Part shown: in pieces, positions 55,657 to 64,000 of the stretch
How positions within the stretch are numbered: the stretch's first letter is position 1
Layout: each line of letters opens with the position of its first letter
Source of the DNA: Chlorella sorokiniana
Lineage: Eukaryota > Chlorophyta > Trebouxiophyceae > Chlorellales > Chlorellaceae
DNA: 64,000 nt
NCBI GenBank assembly: GCA_025917655.1
Contig: CP084610.1
Coordinates: 2,108,001 to 2,172,000 of the forward strand
Direction: 5' to 3'
The notes under the pieces: model-generated
Told to the model about the DNA's origin: nothing
The model's input: only the letters and a program-made list of their open reading frames with translations
Database searches by the model: none
Translations under genes and position numbers: made by a program

Positions 55657-57017
55657 GGCGCCCCTGTGGGCTCCAGACGGCTGCAATGGAGCGCAGCATG
55701 CAAGAATGAGGTCAAAGGTTAGCCGAGGGCGTCGCCACCCACGGCGGGAAACCCGGCCGGCAGGCGGTGCCCAGCGGCTGGCTTGCGGCCACCCCAAGCT
55801 CACCCAACTGGCGCCGCCGGAACAACCCGGAACGAACTGAGCTCGTCACGCCATGCTTGAGGCCTCAGGGACTGCAGGGTGCGCAAGGCTCACGATGTGC
55901 TGTCGATCGGGAGCACTTGCAAGCCGGGGCCTCTGCAAGCGTTATAGTGCACCGTGGGAGCGCCTAGCAACTCTCCTGGGTGAGCGACCGCATATGCAAA
56001 GTTGCCACGAAAGGCTCCCCTGGCGACGCCATGGCGCTGGCGCCAGCACCGAGAGCGGGCCAGCCTCATCCTGTGCCGGGCCACTTGATGAGCGGAACCG
56101 CGCAGCGTTTGCATCTACTGCAGCGTAGTTTTCAGAACAGGCAAACCTCCATAGATGCGCTGTTCAGCAAGCCCTGACAGCCCATCGGCGGGCGATAGCA
56201 GGAGCGCCGTGGTGGCACTGCATGTGCAGCTGTGCCACCGGCCAGCCGACGTGAAGGGAGCGCCTGTGCCGCCATTACCAGTTGATGCAGCTGTGGAGGC
56301 GTGCAGTTACAGGTCAATCGTTGCAGCGCATGATGTGGAGCGCTGGGCCCTTGCCCTTAGGAGGGAGGGGGTCATCACTTTGTTAGGGGCACTGACTGTT
56401 GAGGCTGCTAGGGCCGAAGAGTGGCATAATTTCAACAAGGGGAAAGAAAAGCAGAGACCGCAGCAGCTGCAACGGCCGCAGAAGCGAGGGGAAACTATTA
56501 AATCAAAAGGGCGCAGGGGACTAAAGGGGCCCGTAAATCGGAGGTGGCCCAGAGCCCGGACGCTTGAAAGCCAGCTAACAGGGGTTGCCTGCCAGCCCGC
56601 CGCTTTTGCCGCCATGCCTCCAAACATCACTTGAGCTCGGAGTAGGGACGGGTGGCCTCTGGAAGCAGTGTCCGGGGGGGGGAGGGGGATGGCGGAGGGG
56701 CGCGAGACAGCGGGGCAAGGGGGTTGGTTCGCTGGAGGAGGGATGCCTGTGTGTTGGCAGCAGGCGGCTCCAGCTGCCTTCCAGCTGCCCGTCCCGGCCT
56801 CAGTACCGTGCCTCGCAGCCCTCTGCAGCGGCAGCGCGCTCAGAATTTGGCCTCGCATCCATCTGCACCGCCAGTTTCGGCGCCAGCTTCAGCGCCAGCC
56901 GGGCCAGCAGCGGCTGGGGGCAAGGGGGCAGCGGGCGAGCTGCCAGCGCGGGCCACCCCCGCTCGACGACCCTGGCCGGCCCAGTTTCCCGGCAGCTTCT
57001 TGACAACACCCTGGCAG
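55657..57017. other. Intergenic region before GPI
   Basis: This is the 3' side of GPI (-) and the upstream side of the methyltransferase (-). A plus-strand open frame at 56155-56634 includes a lysine/glutamine-rich tail and an AT-richer patch (56420-56530), but no family or splice support. I do not annotate it. Confidence 0.4.
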
Positions 57018-60000
57018 CTACCCACCCGAGTGGATGAGATCGCAGGGGAACACGTCCCGCGGCTCGGGGTACAACATCTGGTTCTTGCCATCCAGGTACC
57101 TGCAAGGGGGGGTGGTGTGTGTGTGGGGGCTAGCGAGACCATGCCATCAGCCTGATGCTCTGATGTCAGTGCAGCTGCTGCAAGCCAGCCTGCACCGCAA
57201 CCCGACCTGCAAGTCATTGCGTCCCCGGCCCCGGTGCCCACAGGCCAGCGCGGTAGACAGCCTTCAGCTAGGCTGGCCTGTGTCCCCTCCCCCTCCCCCA
57301 TCGCGGAGCAGCGCCCCCCGTGCCCACCTGTTGATCATCTTGCGGGTGGACGGGTTGAAGCCGTCGGTAATGGTGATGCGGCGGGAGCGCGTGCGGGCGG
57401 TGTGCATCATGGTGCGCACACGAGACGCCAGCACCTGCTCGAGGCGGGGGGGGGGGCAGTGGGGGCGGGTTGGTGCCAGTGTGTGGGAACGGGCCTCGCT
57501 TGCCGCGGCAAACAGCAAAGGAGTGGGGGCTGGCGGCAGCACCGAAGGGAGCGGCGGGAGGTGTGGTGGCGGGAATGGCAGCACAGCGTGCACGGCAGCA
57601 GCCGCGCCCACCTTGCCCAGCTCCACGCCCCACTGATCAAAGGCGTTGACGTTCCACATGAAGCCCTGCGCACACCGGTGGGAGGCGGCGGGCAGTTGTG
57701 CAGTACAGGCCGGGGCCTCAGGGGGCGAGGGACAGGAGGCAGGGACCGGCGGCCAATGTGCGAGGTAGAGGAAGGGACAGGCAGGCTGCTGCATGGCGGG
57801 CGAAGCTGCCTGGAGCACACGGGGACGGCCTGCTGTGGGCAGGGCCCTGGCGCTGCTGCCTGCTGCCAGCCCGAGCCTGCCATACACCCGCAAGCACTAG
57901 GGGCCTTGAGGGCCACCCACCTGCGTCGCCACCCGGTTCTCGTACAGCGCCAGCAGCTGGCCGATGCGGAAGGGGGTCAGCGAGGGCAGCAGCAGCGAGG
58001 TGGAGGGGCGGTTGCCTGCAGGGGGAGGGGGGCATGTGTGTGGGGGGATGGGGAAGCGAACGGTGGGAAAGGATGCTGCCCGGGTGGTAGGGGCCAACAC
58101 GTCCGCACTCCCGCTCCGCCTCCCCCTCCCTCGCCCCCAACTAGCATGCACAAACATGCCGCAGCCACGCACCCGAGAACGTCTTGTGTGGGATAAGGTA
58201 CTCTGGCACGTTCTCCGCGCGCAGCGTCACGCTGTCCTTGCCGATGGCCAGCGCGTCGGCCTGAAGATACGGCGGAGCGGGGGCGTTATTTGGGATGGGA
58301 GTGTCGGGGGCCAAGAGGCCGAGTGGAGGGAGGGGCGGTGTCCAACGGTTTCCATCCTCAACAACTGCACACCTGCACCTCGCCCGGACCCCACATTCAA
58401 CAGCATAAGCAATAGACCCCCTCCCCCATACACACCTGCGCGAAGAAGTTGCACATGAGCTCGTCGTGGTTGGACACCAGCTCGCCCTTGAGGTACACGC
58501 TCTGCTGGCTCTTCACCACGCCGATGAACTCGCAGGGCACCATGCGGCCCTGCGCCAGGGGGACATAGTGGTGTAAAAACTAGAAAAGATCATGGAAATT
58601 GGGGGCCGGATTGTGAGGATGCGATTGCATGTGGTGTGCTGTGGGGGCAGGCGGGCGGCTTCAGAGCACTGGATGGATCGCAGAAGGGGGAGGTGGGAAG
58701 GGGGAGGTGTGCATGTGGAGGGTCCTCCAGCCTGCCCCAGCCTTCACTCCACAGGTCATTGCTGCATGCTGCCGCCCAGGGCTGCCATTCACTCACCCCA
58801 GCCAACCAAATCCCCCCCATTAACCCACACGCACCCACACCCACACACCCACCACACACACCTGGTGTATGAGCTGGTAGAAGGAGTGCTGGCCGTTGGT
58901 GCCGGGCTCCCAAAGTAGATCTCGCCCGCCTTGAAGGGCAGCGGCTCGCCGTCCACCGACACCTGCTTGCCCAGCGACTCCATCGCCACCTGGGACCGGG
59001 AGAGTGAAGGGTATGGAGCAATGTGAGGGCATCCACGCTGCTGTGAAGAACTGCCAATCTTTGTTGTTTGCAAGGGAGGGGGCCAGGTGGGTAGGCAGAG
59101 CAAGGGACAGACGGGTGCTTGCTGGTGTGCACACATGTATGTCGGCCCTCTAACACCCGACACCCACCCCCACCCAATACACCCGCTAATGAACAAACCA
59201 CCACCCATGACCCCACCCACCTGCTGGATATGCGATGGGAACTTGGACAGCGCCTGGCAGTATGGCAGCACCGCCACGCTGCTGCGGCCCAGGAAGGTGC
59301 TGTTCCAGATGCTGCGCGGTGCCAAGGTGGTAAATGGGGAGTTTGAGGAGAGAGGAAAGATGCAATACCTTGCCAGAGCAGCCTGGGCAAGCCTTGCCAT
59401 GCACGCTGTCGGCACTCTGCACGGCTTGCTGCTGCGCAGGCGATAAAACACCCGCAGCGGCTGTCAGCTGCCCCTCTCCCTCGCATGGGCCCAACACGCA
59501 GAGCATTGGAGGTGCCCACCTGATCAGCCCCATCAGCACAGGGATGTTGTCCTGGAAGGGAGCGTCCCGGAAGTGCACATCGATGTCGTGTGCGCCCTGC
59601 AGGAACTCCTCCATTTTCTGCGGTACGACAGCGGTACGGAGGTATAACAGAGGGTGAGCAGGGTGCGGTCCAGGGGAGATGGGCAGGAAGGGGTGCAAGG
59701 GGTGTAAGAGGGCAGGGCTTGGCGAGGAGCTGGCCGCAGCCGCAAGCCGCGCATCCGAGCAAGCATGGAGAGCAGCAACCAGAGCAGGCGGCACACGGGC
59801 AGGGCCAGGCAGGCGGTAACAGCGGTGCAGCTGGCGCACCTCGAAGCCGTACTGCAGCGCCAGCGGCAGGATGCCGACGGCTGAGGTGACGGAGTAGCGG
59901 CCGCCCACCCAGTCCCAGAAGCCAAACGCATTCTGCAGCCGGGAGACAAACGCAGGCTCAGCGGACCAGCAGCATGACGGTGCGGTAGTGTGGGGGACGT

Positions 60001-62666
60001 GGGTTGGTTCAGGACTTGGCCCGGACCGGGGCGGAGATGGTTCCGCCCAACCAGCCAAATTGTGATTTTGCAATGCGAGGTCCACACGGTCTGACAGCTT
60101 GCCTGACCAAACAGACAGAGACAGAAACACAGAGCGCGCAGGAAAAGCACAAGAAACGCATCACGAGCAGCGCCTCACCGCTGGGTCGATGCCAAACTCT
60201 TTCACCAGCTTCAGGTTGGTGCTGCAACAAGGTCGGGCGGGAGTGGGCCATGAGAATGAGCAGGTGTGTGCAGGGAGGCTGTCTGCAGCGACACCCCATA
60301 CACTCGCCAGCAGCGCCCGCTGTGCCCCACGCCAGCCGAACATGCTGTGGGCTGCTGTCCGCAGCTTCCGGCCAGCTCCTCGCCTGACCGCCACCATGTG
60401 CTTGGCCACCGCCTCTGCCCCAGCTCCGCCGTCAGCCAGGTGCGCACTGTGCGGGCGTTGAGCATCGTCTCCGTGGTGGTGAAGGTCTTGGAGATGACGA
60501 TGACCAGGGTGGTCTCTGCAGGCGGGGGCAGGGCGGCAGGGCGGGGCAGTGAGCGGTGGCATGCATGGGTAGTACGGGCAGTACGAAACCAAGGCTAGAA
60601 GGGGGGCTGTGCGCCCAGACATTAGAAGCAGCGAGACCGCAGCGAGGCAAGAACCACGCTGCTGCTGTGCATGCTGCGCAGCCCAGCGCGGCCCACCCAC
60701 CAGGGTTGAGGTTGTTCAGCGCCTTGGCCACGTCCACTGGGTCCACGTTGGCCAGGAAGCGCAGGCGCCTGCAAGCATGGCAGCCAGCACGAGATAGAGA
60801 GAGTTGTAAAGCAGGCCCCAGCAACTTTTGAAAAGAAGCGTGTGATCGAGCTGGCACGGCGTGCACCCGCCCCTGCGGCCGCTTGCCAGCTGGAGACCCT
60901 GCCCCCAGCACCAGAGGGCCCACCTGCCCCGCGCCAGCTCCTTGCAGGGCTCGTCAAACTGCATGGCTGTGTGCACAAAGAGGGGGCCCAGGTAGGAGCC
61001 GCCGATGCCGATGGCGACGACGTCGGTGAGGGGCTTGCCCGTGGCGCCCAGCCACTCGCCGCTGCGCACGCGCTCTGATGGGGAGGGGCGGGGGCGGGGG
61101 GGCCCGGTTGGGATACCAAGAGGGAGATGGGGGCAGAGGTGCAGGCAGGTTTGAGGATGTTCAGGCACCTCCATACAGCGCTGCGTTCGCAAGGGCTCCG
61201 GGCCCCGCATGCACCAAGAAAAACACCCCGCAACACTCCTGCCCTTGCACCCCACCCACCCGAGAAGTCCTTGATCTTGTCCAGCACCTCCCACACATCG
61301 GGCACCACGTTGGTGCCGTCCACATACACCTCCTGCGGTACGCAGCAGTACAGCGGTGCGGCGGTGAGGCGGTGCAATGGTGAGGCATGCTGCGCGCAGC
61401 ACACCGACTGGGGCTGATCGTGTCGACTGTTTGTGCAAACGTGCGGGGCAGCGCCCAGCCGGGCGCGGCTTGATGGTCCCGCGCTCCTGCCCGCCGCCGC
61501 TGCCACGCCGCCGCCGCGCAACCGAGCCTCGAGCGCACAGCTGGGCTTCTCACGCTATTGTTCCACTTCCAGCCCCCACACAACCCGCGCCACCAGAGTG
61601 GCACACCCACCTCGTCGCGGGGGCGCGCAGCGCTGTGTGCAGCACCGCCCGGTCTTCCGTGTTGTTGATGTGCTCCCCGCAAACATGGCGTTCATCTTGG
61701 TGCGCAGCTTGGCACGCTCAGCCAGGTTGAGCAGCAGCTGCGGCAGGTTGGGAAGGAGGAAGACAGGAGGGAAAGGCAGTCAGGGGTTGGCTTGTCGGGG
61801 GAATGGGTCCGACCAGGCCATGGGGGCGTGATGTCGGCGCTGGTGGTCTCACATCACCGACCCCAGCACCGCCGGCCCAGCGCAAACAGAGGCGGCAGGG
61901 GTGCTGAGGGGTGGCCAGCAGTTGAAACGCAAGCTGGCGGCCGCAAGGGCGTCACAGGGCCCGCCTAAGCGGTCACCCAGGCCCTCCCACAGCATGCCAG
62001 CGTGGCGAGGCTGTGCTGACTACTCCACAGCCTCCCAGCTGCACTCCGCCGACGCCAGCCCCTGTCGACACCTGAAACTCTCTCTGCCAGTCTTTCCCTC
62101 GGCTCCCCCCTCGTTCGCAGCTTTCCACGCCCACGCACAGGGACGCCACCCGGCAGCACCCACCTGCAGCGTCGTCTCGGTCACGTTCTGGCGGGAGAAG
62201 TCGACGTACAGGCCGTTGTGCTCGCGGATCAGCGCGTCGGTGCGCTCCTCATCCACCAGCAGGTCGCGCAGGTGGCTGCGGGGGGAGTGTGGGGGGACGG
62301 GGTTGGATTTGGAAAGTTAAGGGGCCTAAACGACGGTAGCACCACCGAGCGAGGTGTTCCGGCAGGGAGGGACGAGGGCACATCCAGCTGCACCCAGGCT
62401 CCGCAACACCTCCCAGACACTTGGGCCCCCCATCCGATCCACCGCCACTGCCAGCAGCAGCGCTGCCCCTTGGTCACAGCCGCCGAGTTCGGCTCCCCCA
62501 CAGCGCCTGATTCCTTGCTCCCCTCCCCCGCCCCCGCGCTGCCGCCACTCACAGGCGTTCCACCTCCTTGGTGTGCTCCCGCAAGGCCATCCACTCCGGG
62601 CTGTAGGAGATGGGCAGCTTCTTGGGGTCGCGAGCGCCGTTGCTGGCTGGCCCCGCGCCGCTCATG
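57018..62666 (-). CDS. GPI: Glucose-6-phosphate isomerase, plant-type
   Basis: GPI interconverts glucose-6-phosphate and fructose-6-phosphate in glycolysis, gluconeogenesis and starch synthesis. About 18 exons can be placed: 62666-62554, 62275-62164, 61737-61611, 61332-61260, 61074-60924, 60768-60701, 60515-60384, 60221-60179, 59932-59840, 59617-59520, 59311-59221, 58989-58862, 58549-58436, 58260-58173, 58015-57921, 57665-57612, 57434-57328 and 57099-57018. Signatures include [72 protein letters not shown] (catalytic Glu and His region), [13 protein letters not shown] and [10 protein letters not shown] (catalytic Lys region). It matches plant cytosolic GPI best. One base is missing near 61685, 61625, 60425 and 58915. 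The intron after 60384 has a GC donor. The exon may extend upstream of 62666 to an acceptor at 62703, so a further N-terminal exon is possible. Confidence 0.95.
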
Positions 62667-63752
62667 TGAGTCGTGTCCGCGTGGCCAATCTGGGTGAAGG
62701 CAGCCTGCGGGGCTGTGCGCCGCGGCACAGCGCGGCGAGCAGCCTGGGGCCTGCACCGGGGAAGCGTATGCGTGCAGGGAAGTGATGCTGGCGGCGCGCA
62801 TGCCCGATAACTCGAGGACTGAAGATGAACTGCACCCTAGCCAGCGCTGGCGGCGGCGGCTGCTACAGCTGCACCAGCACAGGGTCGGCCTGGGCCGAGG
62901 ATTGCGCTGCTTTGTTAGGTCGACACAAAAAAGCTATGCAATCCGCACATGCACCGACAGGGCCAGGTTTCGCGGTGAGCAATGGGGTGACCATTGCCGG
63001 CAGCAACCCCAAAACTGAGCGCCCATCCGGGTGTGACGCCCACGGGCGATCGTTCGAGCCAGAAATCACTAAACAACGACTGCCCAAACGCCCCGGTTTC
63101 CCTAAGATAGGGTCCGTGGGCTCGTCCACATTGGCGCAGGCAGCGCCCCAACCCGCTCACCGAGTGTTCAACTGGGCGCCATGAAAGCTGCTGGCCTGAT
63201 GGGCAATAGCCGCCTGCTGCATAGCGAGAATGTGAGTTGCGCTGAAGCGCTGAGCCAACACGATGGGCCTAGGACCGCCCTGTTGCGGTGCTCTGGGGCG
63301 CTGCGCGCTGCAGCACGAGGGATCGATGGCTGGCAGGCGCGATCGGGCCCTTGATGCGCCACAGCAGCGCATGTCAAAGCTGAGGTGGCGGGCGGGCTCC
63401 CTGCGCTCGACGCAGGGTGCTGAATCAGGCCCTTTGGCCCTGCACCCCTCCGCTTTAATGCTGCTCCAAAAAATGTCTCACCTCTCTCGGTTGCAAGTAT
63501 CCCACATGCATGCTACGCCGATGCAACTTCAAGGCGGCCAACCCGCCCCTAACGCAGCTGCGGGCCCTCACGTCTCCAAATGAACCCAGCAGGAGCGTGT
63601 ATCACATTTCACGGTGTATACAGGGCGCATGCACCCTTGCAAGCATTGCGTAGCGCTGCTGCAGCTGGGGAGGCGCCCGATGAAGCGCCCGGGCAACAGC
63701 GCCCCTCTGCCGGTGTCCTGACGGAGCTCAGGCGGCTCAAGGAGGGCCTAAA
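62667..63752. other. Region between GPI and the ribosomal protein gene
   Basis: This is upstream of GPI on the minus strand. An acceptor at about 62703 (CCCCGCAG) would add [13 protein letters not shown] before the annotated start, so a first exon may lie here. A candidate at 63222-63160 (MQQAAIAHQASSFHGAQLN, then a GTGAGC donor) does not keep phase. Nothing else was recognised. Confidence 0.4.
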
Positions 63753-63841
63753 TCACCGCTTCACCCACTGAAAGGCCTTGCGCGCCTTCTTCAGGCCCGG
63801 TTTCTTACGCTCAACTATGCGCGAGTCACGGGTCAGCAAAC
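63753..63841 (-). CDS. RPS9: Organellar ribosomal protein uS9 (S9), last exon, partial
   Basis: On the minus strand, a splice acceptor (GCGTGCAG) at 63842-63849 opens an exon encoding [20 protein letters not shown] followed by RKAFQWVKR and a stop. This is the characteristic C-terminus of bacterial-type S9 (commonly [29 protein letters not shown]), whose basic tail reaches the decoding site of the small subunit. The bacterial form marks a plastid or mitochondrial ribosome; which of the two cannot be told without the N-terminus. The remaining exons lie beyond the right edge of the window. Confidence 0.85.
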
Positions 63842-64000
63842 CTGCACGCAGCCACGAACAGGGGCTTGCATGGCGCGCAGAAGGAGGGCCGGCAGCCCAA
63901 GCACGCAATTTTGCCACAGCACATGCGGTTTGCGAGGCCACGGGACCCTTGAAGCGGCTGGACGCCCGGTGCGGGTTTGCCGGCCGCTCAGCAGGTGGCA

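Noticed and set aside
56155-56634. Plus-strand open frame with a lysine/glutamine-rich end
   Set aside because: No recognisable family, no splice support and no neighbour logic. It may be chance.
63160-63222. A plastid-leader first exon for GPI (MQQAAIAHQASS...)
   Set aside because: The donor leaves a phase that does not match the acceptor at 62703. Without a further correction the joined protein stops early.
1-64000. Search for tRNA, rRNA, retroelement and DNA transposon sequences
   Set aside because: Reading both strands, I found no cloverleaf with a convincing T-arm, no reverse transcriptase, integrase or transposase motifs, and no terminal repeats. Only microsatellites and gene-derived duplications are supported.

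Overview
This window is nuclear DNA of a GC-rich unicellular green alga, most like a trebouxiophyte of the Chlorella group. The evidence is that almost every gene is split by short GT-AG (sometimes GC-AG) introns, three or four products carry plastid-targeting leaders, several proteins match plant/algal families (DUF3007 plastid protein, plant-type glucose-6-phosphate isomerase, plant-type inactive S26 peptidase, ER coiled-coil protein), and (GT)n microsatellites are common. No tRNA, rRNA, CRISPR array, intact transposon or viral relic was recognised. Exon edges below come from reading splice signals against conserved protein families. They have not been tested against transcripts.

Layout. 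1-108: last visible exon of a minus-strand membrane transporter. 1007-4148 (-): 26S proteasome deubiquitinase RPN11. 4805-11427 (+): EF-hand/WD40 protein of the WDR49 family. 12135-13384 (-) and 13797-15333 (+): a head-to-head plastid pair, a thioredoxin and a DUF3007 membrane protein. 16811-19413 (-) and 19812-26218 (+): another head-to-head pair, an ER coiled-coil membrane protein and a TopBP1-like BRCT scaffold. 26582-28382 and 29808-31416 (+): two tandem paralogues of a YGGT-like plastid membrane protein. 32564-34124 (-) and 34463-36169 (+): a DUF1232 membrane protein head-to-head with an S26 peptidase homologue that lacks both catalytic residues. 37227-41330 (-): a secreted P-domain (proprotein-convertase-type) protein with a long helical tail.

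42666-53004 (+) holds five tandem ankyrin-MYND genes, each with its own duplicated flanks, followed by an antisense ankyrin gene (53387-54534). Relics of that antisense gene can still be seen in the spacers of the array, so the ancestral duplicated block was probably a convergent pair. After this come a small methyltransferase (55097-55656, -), glucose-6-phosphate isomerase (57018-62666, -, about 18 exons) and the last exon of a bacterial-type organellar ribosomal protein uS9 (63753-63841, -).

The genes do not form one pathway; the main themes are plastid proteins, housekeeping functions and an expanding ankyrin-MYND family. One caution applies throughout. Many conserved exons lack exactly one base inside a G or C run, in genes that should be intact, so most frame breaks here look like residual assembly errors rather than pseudogenes.
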